Source: Pseudovibrio sp. M1P-2-3
Lineage (GTDB): Bacteria > Pseudomonadota > Alphaproteobacteria > Rhizobiales > Stappiaceae
Direction of reading: 5' to 3'
Assembly: GCF_031501865.1 (NCBI RefSeq)
Contig: NZ_JARRCW010000001.1
Span: forward strand, 3,806,501 to 3,870,500
Length of the DNA: 64,000 bases
Part shown: piece after piece, positions 7,732 to 16,844 of the stretch
Layout of the letters: each line of letters begins with the position of its first letter
How positions within the stretch are numbered: the first letter of the stretch is position 1
Program-made: the position numbers and the translations under genes
The notes under the pieces: model-generated
Databases searched by the model: none
What the model was told of the DNA's origin: nothing
What the model saw: only the letters and a program-made list of their open reading frames with translations

Positions 7732-9555
7732 CTACCCTTCCTCATAAATGCTATCCACGAGAGCCTTATGATTGGAAATGACGGTTTTACGTTTCACCTT
7801 CATTGTGGCGGTGAGTTCACCCCCTTCAATTGACAGGCCTTCCGGAAGCACTTTGAAGCGGCGAATATGCTCCACTCTGGCATGACGCTTATTCACTTCA
7901 TCAATGACCGACTGCAGGTAATTATTCAGAACAATGGATTGTAGGGCTCCTTGAACACTCAAGCCCTCTTTCTCGGCAAAAACTTCCAAGGATTCTGGAT
8001 CAAGGGAGATAAGCGCACTTAGATACTTGCGATCATCCCCCACAATGATTGCGTGTTCGATCATCGGCGCAGAGATCAAGTCTCCTTCAATCATAGCGGG
8101 AGAAATGTTCTTTCCGCCCGATGTCACGATAATATCCTTCTTGCGGCCAGTGATGAACAAATAGCCATCATCATCTATACGGCCAAGATCACCCGTATAG
8201 AACCAACCCCCAATCATGCATTCGTTGGTCGCTTTTTGGTTATTACCATAACCAGAAAACAGACCACCACCACGAATGAGAACCTCTCCATCAGGCGCAA
8301 TCTTGATCTCAAAGCCGGGTATGGGCTTGCCAACCGAACCAAGCTTTGTCTCGCTAGGGGAATTAAAGCTCGCACTGCCGCAGGTCTCGGAAAGCCCATA
8401 GCCTTCCAGAATGATGATATCCAGACCACTGAAGAACCTGAGAGCTTCAAGCGGCATCGCAGCTGCTCCACTCAAAAAGTCTGTAGTTTGGTCGAAACCC
8501 ATCGCCTCTTTGATCTTGCTCAGCACAAGCTTGTTCGCAATGCGCTTTTTAAATCTGAGAAGCGGCGAAATAGGCTGTTTTGCCAGAAGCTTTTCATTAT
8601 AGGTGCGTGCTGTTGCCATGGACCAATGAGCAAGCGTTGCCTTAATTCCGGTAGTCTCCCTTAGCTTGGCTTCCAGCTTTTCCTTCATTTTCTCATAAAC
8701 GCGCGGAACACCCCCGAAAAACGTTGGCCGTACGCTTTGGATATGGTTTGCCAGCGTCTCAAAATCGTGAACGTAGTAGACTGGGTATCCCCTGTTGGCC
8801 GGCAGAATAATTGTGCCGAGTTTTTCAACGATATGCGCAAGGGGCAGATAAGAAATGTATCGTTCATCCGGCGACAGTTCCCGCCGCTCCGTTAGCCCGT
8901 CGGCTTCTGCCTGAAGCGACCGATGGGATAAAAGCACAACCTTTGGCGCTCCTGTCGTGCCCGATGTGTAAATTTTGGTGGCAATATCTTCGCCATCTAG
9001 AGCTTTCACACGCTTTTGGCGCTCGATTTCCAGTTCGGGTTTCCCAGTCCCCAGTTCCAGAAATTTGCTCCATGCAAGATAGGTGTCTCCCTGACACTCC
9101 TCATCCAGAACAACAACGTTCTGCAGCTCTTCAAAACGATCCAGACTCTCGGAGAGTTCCGCAAGCTGATCCCGCTTTTCAATGAGTAAAACACGACTTT
9201 TAGAATCGGCTAGGACGAATTCAATTTCCTCGGGGGAAGACGTCCAGTATATTCCGGTGGTTGCAGCGCCAATCATCATAATGGCGAAGTCCATAATAGC
9301 CCACTCAGGCCTATTATAGCTCAATATACTAACCGTATCCCCTTTCTTGACTCCCAGTTCAATGAGGGACCGTGCAACATTCTCCACTTGCTGCAGATAG
9401 GTTTCCCAATTAGTAGGAATCCATTTCCCCGGCGCCTCTTCATAATAGGCAGGCTTATCCGCGCGATCCTTAGCTGTTTTTAAGAACCGTTGGATGATGG
9501 TTTCCTTCTGACTTTGAAAAATACCCATATCTTGTTGCATCGCTAACTCGTTCAT
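7732..9555 (-). CDS. Long-chain fatty-acid--CoA ligase (AMP-forming, FadD15-like)
   Basis: A 607-residue ANL-superfamily enzyme that activates fatty acids to acyl-CoA through an acyl-adenylate. Seen: the P-loop YTSGTTGAPK, the acyl-binding motif YGLSETCG, FYTGDLGRIDDDGY, GRKKDIIVTSGGKN and the C-terminal Lys region near VKRKTVI. The length and the late-domain sequence resemble FadD15/ACSL-type long-chain synthetases rather than acetyl-CoA synthetase. ATG 9555 is preferred over a TTG seven codons upstream; GGGAGGG lies about 12 nt before it. Monocistronic; substrate length is inferred from family only. Confidence 0.9.
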   Translation of the reverse strand: MNELAMQQDMGIFQSQKETIIQRFLKTAKDRADKPAYYEEAPGKWIPTNWETYLQQVENVARSLIELGVKKGDTVSILSYNRPEWAIMDFAIMMIGAATTGIYWTSSPEEIEFVLADSKSRVLLIEKRDQLAELSESLDRFEELQNVVVLDEECQGDTYLAWSKFLELGTGKPELEIERQKRVKALDGEDIATKIYTSGTTGAPKVVLLSHRSLQAEADGLTERRELSPDERYISYLPLAHIVEKLGTIILPANRGYPVYYVHDFETLANHIQSVRPTFFGGVPRVYEKMKEKLEAKLRETTGIKATLAHWSMATARTYNEKLLAKQPISPLLRFKKRIANKLVLSKIKEAMGFDQTTDFLSGAAAMPLEALRFFSGLDIIILEGYGLSETCGSASFNSPSETKLGSVGKPIPGFEIKIAPDGEVLIRGGGLFSGYGNNQKATNECMIGGWFYTGDLGRIDDDGYLFITGRKKDIIVTSGGKNISPAMIEGDLISAPMIEHAIIVGDDRKYLSALISLDPESLEVFAEKEGLSVQGALQSIVLNNYLQSVIDEVNKRHARVEHIRRFKVLPEGLSIEGGELTATMKVKRKTVISNHKALVDSIYEEG

Positions 9556-9576
9556 TTTAGCTTTACGCCCTCCCAA

Positions 9577-10114
9577 GCATAAAATCCTGAATCCATCTTC
9601 GAGTTCCTATTGGTTTCCAGATATTTTCAAGGCTTTGATATAAATTCCTTAATCACCAATTTAAGCACTGACCGAAAAGATAAGCAAATTTAAGTTATCT
9701 AACTGCTACGGCTCAAGTTTCGTCTATGAAACTAGATAATATTACATACATTGACCAGTACTTTTTCAAGTTTTCACATTGCACCGCAACATAGACATGC
9801 TTTTAAATTCTTCAAACTGCGGGAAATTAACTTTAAGCTTAAAATTAATAGCACTAATCGCATTCCCTGTACTTCGACGAAAAACTGGCCTTAAAAAACG
9901 GATTCGAGCCACTGCGACACAATCACATTCTGTGCCCATAAGGTTTTAACGGGCTATATCTATTTGACTAATCTGATTAATTTAGGCCTGCCTATTATTC
10001 ATGCATGCGGCACGGGGAGTAGCAAAACCTCTTTTTCTTTGGTAGCCTTGCACACCAACACTCTGGTGTACCCGACTAATCCATACTACCCATTTGAATT
10101 AAGAAAAGTTATCT
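9577..10114. other. 538-nt AT-rich intergenic region
   Basis: It separates the divergent acyl-CoA synthetase and CofD-like genes and must hold both promoters. I see no convincing FNR box, operator palindrome, RNA gene or coding frame in it; a 68-codon frame at 9964 lacks an SD and coding character. Confidence 0.5.
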
Positions 10115-11299
10115 ATGGCTCCCCGCATTATTTCTCGCCGTCTCACGATTCCCGATCCTATAAGAGTTGAACGGGCCAGACGTTTGCCTGAACTGGGGCC
10201 AAAGATTCTATTTTTCAGTGGCGGAACAGCACTCAATGATATTTCTAGGTGCCTGAAAAACTACAGCCATAACACCTGTCACCTTATCACGCCGTTTGAC
10301 AGTGGAGGCAGCTCTGCTGCTTTGCGAAAAGCTTTCAATATGCCTGCTATTGGCGACTTGCGCAGCAGGCTCATAGCCCTTGCGGATGAGACCGCAACAG
10401 GCCACCCTGAAATTGCCCGTCTGTTTTCCCACCGGCTTGCAAAAGACAAAACCCATGAACAGTTGAAATGTACATTGGAAAAGCTGGTTTCCGGACAAGG
10501 CAGGCTTTTGGAGGCCGTTCACGAGCCCATGCGCGGCCTGATCCGGACCCAGCTTGAAGTTTTCCTAAAGGCCATGCCGCTCGACTTTGACTTGCGCGGT
10601 GCAAGTATTGGCAATCTCATTCTGGCCGGTGGTTACCTGAACAACTCCCAAAACCTCGACCCGATTATCTTTCTGTTTTCAAAACTCATAAACACTCTGG
10701 GAGTTGTGACCGCTATAACAGATAGTAACTGCCACCTCGCCGCAATGCTGGAAGATGGGACCCAGATCATCGGTCAACACCGCATGACGGGTAAGGAAGT
10801 TCCGGCGCTGCAAAGCAGAATCACGGAGACCTTCGCAGTCCGCTCACTCGATGATGACACACCAGTTCCCATCAACATCGCTCACAAAATGTCACTGTTC
10901 ATTCATGATGCTGACCTGATCTGCTATCCACCTGGTTCCTTCCATAGCAGCTTGATGGCCAATCTGCTGCCATCTGGCGTTGGCCGGGCTATTACGCAAA
11001 ACCCCAACCCCAAAGTTTACATTCCAAACCTCGGAAATGATCCGGAACAGTTCGGCATGACGCCTACACAGTCTGTCATGGCCCTATTGGAACGGCTCAA
11101 CAGAGACTTGGACCAACCATGCGAGACAAGCAATCTCCTGAACTACATTATTACGGATGCCGGTAATGCAGGTGACTTCGATAAGGGTTTTCTCAAAGAG
11201 CATTCAATTGAGCTCATATCCTCGGACCTACTGGGCAGAAGGTGCCTGCCCTATTATGATCCCAAGAAACTTGTAGAACTTCTCTTGTCCCTTACCTAA
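10115..11299 (+). CDS. CofD-like / YvcK-related protein
   Basis: A 394-residue protein of the CofD superfamily. The N-terminal nucleotide-type loop ILFFSGGTALNDISRCL (residues about 30-46) is followed by ITPFDSGGSSAALRKAF, parallel to the GGG-TG-L and DDGGSSG elements of CofD and YvcK. Further on are DLRGASIGNLILAGGYL and DADLICYPPGSFHSSLMANLLPSGVG, also typical. It most resembles the CofD-related family described in so-called GAK gene neighbourhoods (with ATP-grasp and HprK-like kinase proteins); none of those partners is here. True CofD transfers phospholactate to F420 precursors; whether this protein is an enzyme is unknown. It lies 163 nt before the arginine deiminase operon, same strand. 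Confidence 0.8.
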   Translation: MAPRIISRRLTIPDPIRVERARRLPELGPKILFFSGGTALNDISRCLKNYSHNTCHLITPFDSGGSSAALRKAFNMPAIGDLRSRLIALADETATGHPEIARLFSHRLAKDKTHEQLKCTLEKLVSGQGRLLEAVHEPMRGLIRTQLEVFLKAMPLDFDLRGASIGNLILAGGYLNNSQNLDPIIFLFSKLINTLGVVTAITDSNCHLAAMLEDGTQIIGQHRMTGKEVPALQSRITETFAVRSLDDDTPVPINIAHKMSLFIHDADLICYPPGSFHSSLMANLLPSGVGRAITQNPNPKVYIPNLGNDPEQFGMTPTQSVMALLERLNRDLDQPCETSNLLNYIITDAGNAGDFDKGFLKEHSIELISSDLLGRRCLPYYDPKKLVELLLSLT

Positions 11300-11318
11300 A
11301 TGTCCTATCTCCCATTTG

Positions 11319-11341
11319 GCACGCATTTACATTGTGCGTGC
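11319..11341 (+). terminator. Stem-loop after the CofD-like gene
   Basis: 7-bp stem GCACGCA/TGCGTGC with a 9-nt loop, 20 nt after the stop. There is no T-run, so read-through into the arc operon is possible. Confidence 0.35.
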
Positions 11342-11462
11342 TAGCTTTCAAGTAATATTGAATAATTGGAAACACGCAAGGCGGGGCCTTCAACTTGACG
11401 TAGAGGAATATAGGCACTAACATTTTTGTAAATGACTGCAACCACCATTAAAATAGCAGATC

Positions 11463-12863
11463 ATGAAGAAGCCACAGTTCCCTAGTGCCTTTACTATTCT
11501 ATTTTCTCTCATCATCGCTGCGGTGATCGCGACTTGGATCATTCCCGCAGGGAAATACGAGCGGGTGATGGATGAGACACTCGGGCGCGCTCTTCCTATT
11601 CCTGGCAGTTACCATCTGATTGAACCGGAGCCGCAAGGGGTCGTGCAGATCTTCCTCGCTCCCATCTCCGGCTTTTATGACCCGGTCTCCCGTGATGCAA
11701 ATGCGGTAGATGTCTCTGTATTTGTACTGATTATCGGTGGCTTCCTTATGGTGGTTACACAGACCGGAGCGTTAGACGCCGGTATCTCACGCATAATGAA
11801 AGCACTAAGGGGCCGCGAGTTCCTTATGGTGCCCATCCTGATGTTGTTTTTTGCGGCAGGGGGAACCATCTACGGAATGGCGGAGGAAACACTTGCTTTC
11901 TACGCCATCATAATTCCCGTGGTGCGCCGCGCAGGGTATGACAGCCTAACGGGTGTTGCCGTCATCATGTTGGGAGCTGGCATAGGTTGCCTCGGCTCCA
12001 CAGTTAATCCCTTTGCAACAGTTATTGCCTCCAACGCCGCAGGCATTCCATTTACCGATGGTTTGATACTCCGTCTGATTATACTGGCTGCCGGATGGCT
12101 GATTTGTACCTTGTGGGTTATGCGTTACGCCGCACAGGTCAGGAAGGACCTATCCTCTCCCCTGACTGCGAACATCAAGGACACAGAAGATAAGGGTCTG
12201 CTGCAAGAAAACAGAGAGCAAACAGATATTCCGTTCACTCGCCTGCATGCCCTGGTGCTGTTTATTTTTGTCAGCTCATTTGCCATTCTCGTTTATGGTG
12301 TTTCAATTCTTGGATGGTGGATGGCGCATATGTCGGCCCTGTTTCTCGCCTCTGCCATTCTTGTGGGTCTGGTTACGAGAATGGGTGAAGCCCAATTCAT
12401 AGACAGCTTCATAAAGGGTGCTCAAGACCTTCTCTCGGTCGCCCTGATTATTGCAGTCGCCCGCGGTATTACGGTGGTTATGGACAATGGGGCCATTACA
12501 GATACAATCCTGCACTGGTCTGAATCGGCGCTTAAAGGGCTTGGAGATATAGCCTTCATCAATGTGCTGTTCTGGCTTGAGATTTTGCTGTCTTTTCTGG
12601 TACCCTCCACATCAGGACTTGCAGTCCTTTCAATGCCGATTATGGCCCCACTTGCTTCATTTACCGGCATCACTGCAGACTTAGTGGTTACAGCTTACCA
12701 GTCGGCCAGCGGCTTGGTGAACCTTGTCACGCCCACTTCAGCCGTCGTTATGGGTGGTTTGGCTTTTGGCCGTGTTCCCTACGACAGATGGGTTCGCTTT
12801 GTCGCTCCCCTGCTGGTCATTTTGTTTATTCTGATCACGATCGCCCTTAGCATCAGCGTTTAG
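11463..12863 (+). CDS. YfcC-family carrier, putative arginine/ornithine exchanger of the ADI operon
   Basis: A 466-residue inner-membrane protein with about 11-12 hydrophobic helices, starting FTILFSLIIAAVIATWIIPAGKYERV, a signature of the YfcC/DcuC-related (UPF0126-like ion transporter) group. Conserved pieces are GGTIYGMAEETLAFY, LGSTVNPFATVIASNAAGI and FLVPSTSGLAVLSMPIMAPLA. Family members carry amino acids or small carboxylates. Because it precedes arcA, arcB and arcC on the same strand (82 nt to arcA), it probably exchanges arginine for ornithine in place of the APC-type ArcD. The substrate is inferred from context. Confidence 0.82.
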   Translation: MKKPQFPSAFTILFSLIIAAVIATWIIPAGKYERVMDETLGRALPIPGSYHLIEPEPQGVVQIFLAPISGFYDPVSRDANAVDVSVFVLIIGGFLMVVTQTGALDAGISRIMKALRGREFLMVPILMLFFAAGGTIYGMAEETLAFYAIIIPVVRRAGYDSLTGVAVIMLGAGIGCLGSTVNPFATVIASNAAGIPFTDGLILRLIILAAGWLICTLWVMRYAAQVRKDLSSPLTANIKDTEDKGLLQENREQTDIPFTRLHALVLFIFVSSFAILVYGVSILGWWMAHMSALFLASAILVGLVTRMGEAQFIDSFIKGAQDLLSVALIIAVARGITVVMDNGAITDTILHWSESALKGLGDIAFINVLFWLEILLSFLVPSTSGLAVLSMPIMAPLASFTGITADLVVTAYQSASGLVNLVTPTSAVVMGGLAFGRVPYDRWVRFVAPLLVILFILITIALSISV

Positions 12864-12945
12864 CCAAGTGATTTCAATACTTAACAAAGTAAAACACAAA
12901 AGCCTTTAAGCTCCTAAATCAAAGAAGAAGAACCGGAGATACCCA

Positions 12946-14172
12946 ATGGCGGAATATGGTGTTCATTCAGAAATCGGAAGGCTGCGAGAAGTCATGGTCT
13001 GTCGCCCCGGTCTGGCACACACCCGCCTCACCCCTGGCAATTGTCAGGACTTTCTCTTCGACGACGTCCTTTGGGTCCGTGAAGCGCAAAAGCACCACTA
13101 TGATTTTCGCCTGCGCCTTGAGGAGCGCGGTGTCAAAGTATTTGAAATGCATGATCTTCTTCGTGAAACTCTGGAAGATAGAATGGCCCGCAAGTGGATT
13201 CTTGACCGGCGCATTACAGAAACCCGGGTTGGCTCGGGCATGGCAAAAGACCTGCGTAGCTGGCTCAACGAACAATCTCCCCGTTTTCTCGCGGATCACT
13301 TAATTGGCGGCCTTGCCCGCGGTGAGTTGGAGTTCGAGCCCCAAGGCGTCTTCGGAAGTTATCTTGAACCGGATGATTTTGTCCTGAACCCCCTCCCCAA
13401 CACCCTATTTACACGTGATACATCCTGCTGGATTTATAGCGGCGTTGTTGTCAATCCAATGTACTGGCCTGCACGGAAAAACGAAACGCTTCTTGTCACG
13501 GCGATCTATAAGTTCCACCCCCGCTTCCGGCACAAAGTTCACATCTGGTGGGGTAATCCGGATGTTGATTTTCACGAGAGCACGCTGGAAGGCGGGGATG
13601 TAATGCCCATTGGCGGCGGAGCTGTTCTCGTTGGCATGGGAGAGCGCACAACGCCCCAAGCGATTGGGCAGCTGTCGCGGGCTTTATTCCGAAGTCGTGC
13701 AGCCTCGCGTGTCATCGCCTGTCAGATGCCTCGTTCCCGCTCTGCAATGCATCTGGATACGGTGTTCACATTGCTCGATTACGACAAAGCTACTGCCTAT
13801 AAAAGCGTTTGCGACCAGATCATTTGTTACTCGGTACGTCCCTCCGATATACACGGGAAAGTCGATTACCGCAAAGAGCGCTGGCATTTGTTCGACGTTG
13901 TTGCAGACTGCCTTTCCATAGACAAACTCCATGTTTTTACCACTGGCGGCGATGCCTATGACCGGCAGCGGGAGCAGTGGGATGATGGCAACAATCTTGT
14001 TTGCATCGATCCCGGTGTTGTCATCGGCTACCGACGCAACACCTACACAAACTCCAAACTACAGCAGGCCGGAATCGAGGTTATTCAAATTGATGGCTCG
14101 GAGCTTGGCCGCGGTCGTGGCGGCAGCCACTGCATGACCTGCCCGATTATCCGTGATCCCATAGATCTCTAG
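12946..14172 (+). CDS. arcA: Arginine deiminase
   Basis: A 408-residue enzyme that hydrolyses arginine to citrulline and ammonia, first step of the ADI pathway. Seen: the N-terminal [15 protein letters not shown], substrate loop [12 protein letters not shown], the catalytic Glu/His segment [30 protein letters not shown], and the C-terminal nucleophile Cys in [17 protein letters not shown]. Length matches the usual 405-420. The start has GGAG 7-8 nt upstream. Second gene of the carrier-arcA-arcB-arcC operon. Expected to be cytoplasmic. Confidence 0.97.
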   Translation: MAEYGVHSEIGRLREVMVCRPGLAHTRLTPGNCQDFLFDDVLWVREAQKHHYDFRLRLEERGVKVFEMHDLLRETLEDRMARKWILDRRITETRVGSGMAKDLRSWLNEQSPRFLADHLIGGLARGELEFEPQGVFGSYLEPDDFVLNPLPNTLFTRDTSCWIYSGVVVNPMYWPARKNETLLVTAIYKFHPRFRHKVHIWWGNPDVDFHESTLEGGDVMPIGGGAVLVGMGERTTPQAIGQLSRALFRSRAASRVIACQMPRSRSAMHLDTVFTLLDYDKATAYKSVCDQIICYSVRPSDIHGKVDYRKERWHLFDVVADCLSIDKLHVFTTGGDAYDRQREQWDDGNNLVCIDPGVVIGYRRNTYTNSKLQQAGIEVIQIDGSELGRGRGGSHCMTCPIIRDPIDL

Positions 14173-14207
14173 CAAATGACCCATTCGAACACAGTGGAGA
14201 CATCAAA

Positions 14208-15209
14208 ATGGCTTTCAACCTGAAAGGACGCAGTTACCTGAAAATAGATGACTTTTCCCAAAAGGAACTGCTCTTCCTGCTCGATCTTGCTAAAGACCTC
14301 AAACATGCGAAATATTCAGGATCGGAAACCCCGCGGCTCCTACGCAAGAACATCTGTCTCATTTTTGAAAAAACGTCCACCCGTACCCGCTGCGCTTTCG
14401 AAGTTGCCGCCTATGACCAAGGGGCCAATATCACCTATCTTGATCCGGCGGGCTCACAAATCGGCCACAAGGAATCCATGAAAGATACTGCCCGCGTTCT
14501 TGGCCGCATGTTCGATGCAATTGAATTCAGAGGAGCCGAGCAAGCCGATGTTGATACGCTTGCGTTATATGCCGGAGTTCCTGTCTACAACGGACTGACA
14601 GATGACTGGCATCCGACGCAAATGCTGGCGGATATGCTCACAATGAACGAGAATTGCAGCAAGCATCACTCGCAAATATCCTATGCCTATCTGGGAGATG
14701 CCAGCCATAATATGGGCCACTCCCTCTTGCTTCTGGGGGCAATTATGGGCTGTGATGTGCGCATCGTGTCTCCCAATAATCTGCAGCCCTCACAAGAGAT
14801 TGTAGGTTTTGCGCAGGAGGTCGCTGCCCGTTATGGTGCCCGCATTACCCTGACTGAAGACGCGAAGGAAGGAACAAAGGGCGTCGATTTCATACACACC
14901 GACGTATGGGTTTCCATGGGCGAGCCAGATAGCGTCTGGGAGGAGCGGATCAAGGCTTTGCTTCCCTATCAGGTAAACAGAGAACTGCTGGAGGGCACTG
15001 GCAACCCCAACACCTACTTCATGCACTGCCTGCCAGCTTTCCATAACCGCGAAACCAAAGTTGGTGAGCAGATTTTCCAAAAGTTCGGATTGAATGAATT
15101 GGAAGTCACCGACGAGGTTTTTGAATCCGATAGGAATATCGCTTTCGAGCAAGCAGAGAACCGTCTTCACACAATCAAAGCTATTATGGTTGCAACCATT
15201 GGAGCATAA
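14208..15209 (+). CDS. arcB: Ornithine carbamoyltransferase, catabolic
   Basis: A 333-residue transferase that here should run towards phosphorolysis of citrulline, giving ornithine and carbamoyl phosphate. Seen: the carbamoyl-phosphate loop [15 protein letters not shown] (residues about 53-67), [18 protein letters not shown], and the ornithine-binding HCLPAFHN. Length and the [24 protein letters not shown] start resemble catabolic ArcB. It is 35 nt after arcA, with GGAG before the ATG, and 3 nt before arcC. The catabolic direction is inferred from the operon. Confidence 0.95.
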   Translation: MAFNLKGRSYLKIDDFSQKELLFLLDLAKDLKHAKYSGSETPRLLRKNICLIFEKTSTRTRCAFEVAAYDQGANITYLDPAGSQIGHKESMKDTARVLGRMFDAIEFRGAEQADVDTLALYAGVPVYNGLTDDWHPTQMLADMLTMNENCSKHHSQISYAYLGDASHNMGHSLLLLGAIMGCDVRIVSPNNLQPSQEIVGFAQEVAARYGARITLTEDAKEGTKGVDFIHTDVWVSMGEPDSVWEERIKALLPYQVNRELLEGTGNPNTYFMHCLPAFHNRETKVGEQIFQKFGLNELEVTDEVFESDRNIAFEQAENRLHTIKAIMVATIGA

Positions 15210-15212
15210 AAA

Positions 15213-16160
15213 ATGCGTATTGTTGTTGCTCTTGGTGGCAATGCCCTGCTGCGCAGAGGCGAGGCACTCACGGCGGAAAACCAACGTAAAAATGCCCGCA
15301 TTGCCGCAAAGGCCCTCGCCCCCCTAAGCCTTGAGAATGAACTGGTAATTACACACGGCAACGGCCCACAAGTTGGCATGTTGGCCCTTCAGGGGGCATC
15401 CTTCACTGACATTGAGCCCTACCCCCTTGATATTTTAGGGGCAGAGACCGTGGGGATGATTGGCTATATGATTGAGCAGGAACTGGTAAATTTATTGCCA
15501 AAAGATAAGCCTGTGGCCACCATTCTCACGCAAGTGGAGGTAGACCCCGATGATCCGGCTTTTGACAACCCGACAAAATTTATCGGACCTGTTTACACAA
15601 AAGTCGAAGCCGAGAAACTTGCCAAGAAAAAAGACTGGCATATACGTCCCGACGGAGATTTATGGAGACGTGTTGTCCCCTCTCCCGATCCCCAGCATAT
15701 TTTCGAGTTACGCCCTATAAAATGGATGATTGAGCGCGGTGCTGTTGTGATTGCAGCAGGTGGCGGCGGCATTCCCACTCTCTACAACAAAAAGGGAAAG
15801 TTGAAGGGTGCAGACTGTGTCATCGATAAAGACCTGTGCTCGTGTTTACTGGCTCAGGAGATTGAGGCGGACGTTCTCATTATGGCCACTGATGCAAACG
15901 CTGTCTTTCTGGAATGGGGGAGTCCGAGCCAGAAAGCCATTCAGGCCATCCACCCCGATGCTTTGGAACTCCATCATTTTGCAGTGGGGTCTATGGGCCC
16001 AAAGGTCAAAGCCGCAATTAACTTTGCCCGCCATATAGACGGAAACTCGGTAATTTGTAGCTTGCACGATATTCCCTTGGCTTTGGAAGGGCAAAAGGGG
16101 ACGACCGTTTCCGTTCATGTTGACACCGCAAAATTCTATAGCGCCCATAAAGCCCCATAA
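15213..16160 (+). CDS. arcC: Carbamate kinase
   Basis: A 315-residue amino-acid-kinase-fold enzyme that transfers phosphate from carbamoyl phosphate to ADP, the ATP-forming step of the pathway. Seen: N-terminal [33 protein letters not shown], the insertion with [24 protein letters not shown], the [12 protein letters not shown] lysine region and [15 protein letters not shown], then [13 protein letters not shown]. Normal length (310-316). The SD GGAG lies inside the end of arcB, so the two are translationally linked. Last gene of the operon. Confidence 0.97.
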   Translation: MRIVVALGGNALLRRGEALTAENQRKNARIAAKALAPLSLENELVITHGNGPQVGMLALQGASFTDIEPYPLDILGAETVGMIGYMIEQELVNLLPKDKPVATILTQVEVDPDDPAFDNPTKFIGPVYTKVEAEKLAKKKDWHIRPDGDLWRRVVPSPDPQHIFELRPIKWMIERGAVVIAAGGGGIPTLYNKKGKLKGADCVIDKDLCSCLLAQEIEADVLIMATDANAVFLEWGSPSQKAIQAIHPDALELHHFAVGSMGPKVKAAINFARHIDGNSVICSLHDIPLALEGQKGTTVSVHVDTAKFYSAHKAP

Positions 16161-16245
16161 AAGAACAGCAAAGACAAGGCCATTATAGCCGCGCACCCCT
16201 ATAAGCATCACAGTGCCGCTGGCGAATGGGGTACTCCTCTTAGAT

Positions 16246-16716
16246 TCAGGGCGTTGGGGAGCTGATGCGGTTGGTTTCCTTAACCGGCTCCATGCAGACA
16301 AATGTGGAGGTTTGCGCTACAAAAGGCATGGCTGATATCTTTTCCCCCAGTACTCGTCGGTAGCTGGCGATATCCTTGGTGCGTACCTTCAGCAAGTAGT
16401 CAAAATCACTCGCAATCATATGGCACTGCTCTATTTCGGGAATGGCCCGAGCAGCACTGTTAAATGCCTCTAGGGATTTTGAGCGGGTGTCACTGAGAGT
16501 GACTTGCACAAACGCAATGTGACCCGCCCCGACTTTCACCGGATCAATATCGGCGCGGTAACCCAGAATATAACCGTTACTCTCCAACCGTTTTACTCTC
16601 AGTTGGCAAGGTGTCTTGGAAAGTCCCACGTTTCCGGCAAGCTCGGTAATGGTCATGCGGCCATTATTTTGTAAAAGTGCCAGTATCTTTTTATCGAAAC
16701 TATCCAATTCGTCCAT
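16246..16716 (-). CDS. putR: Lrp/AsnC-family regulator, probable PutR
   Basis: A 156-residue feast/famine regulator. N-terminal HTH: DELDSFDKKILALLQNNGRM then ITELAGNVGLSKTPCQLRVKRLESNGYI; C-terminal RAM domain with HIAFVQVTLSD and CHMIASDFDYLLKVRTKD. The open frame starts at 16770, but ATG 16716 gives the normal Lrp start and has AGGAG upstream. It is divergent from putA with 128 nt between starts, the arrangement of Agrobacterium and Rhodobacter putR-putA, in which PutR activates putA in response to proline. The assignment rests on family and position. Confidence 0.88.
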   Translation of the reverse strand: MDELDSFDKKILALLQNNGRMTITELAGNVGLSKTPCQLRVKRLESNGYILGYRADIDPVKVGAGHIAFVQVTLSDTRSKSLEAFNSAARAIPEIEQCHMIASDFDYLLKVRTKDIASYRRVLGEKISAMPFVAQTSTFVCMEPVKETNRISSPTP

Positions 16717-16844
16717 AAAAGAGCCTACTCCTAAAGATTTACCCCAAAAACAATCATATTTGAAAACCAAGTATCTACAAACTGATTTAATTCGGGAAAC
16801 ATGGCTATAAACACTTCGCTAGGATATTGGTATGAACACCTAGA

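Noticed and set aside
9964-10170. 68-codon plus-strand frame upstream of the CofD-like gene
   Set aside because: No SD, AT-rich, overlaps the real gene in another frame.
11300-11462. FNR box before the arc operon
   Set aside because: The only TTGAC-like sequence (near 11395) lacks the second half-site.
15846-16301. 151-codon minus-strand frame with a hydrophobic stretch after arcC
   Set aside because: Mostly antisense to arcC and overlapping putR; the hydrophobic part is short and has no homology that I recognise.
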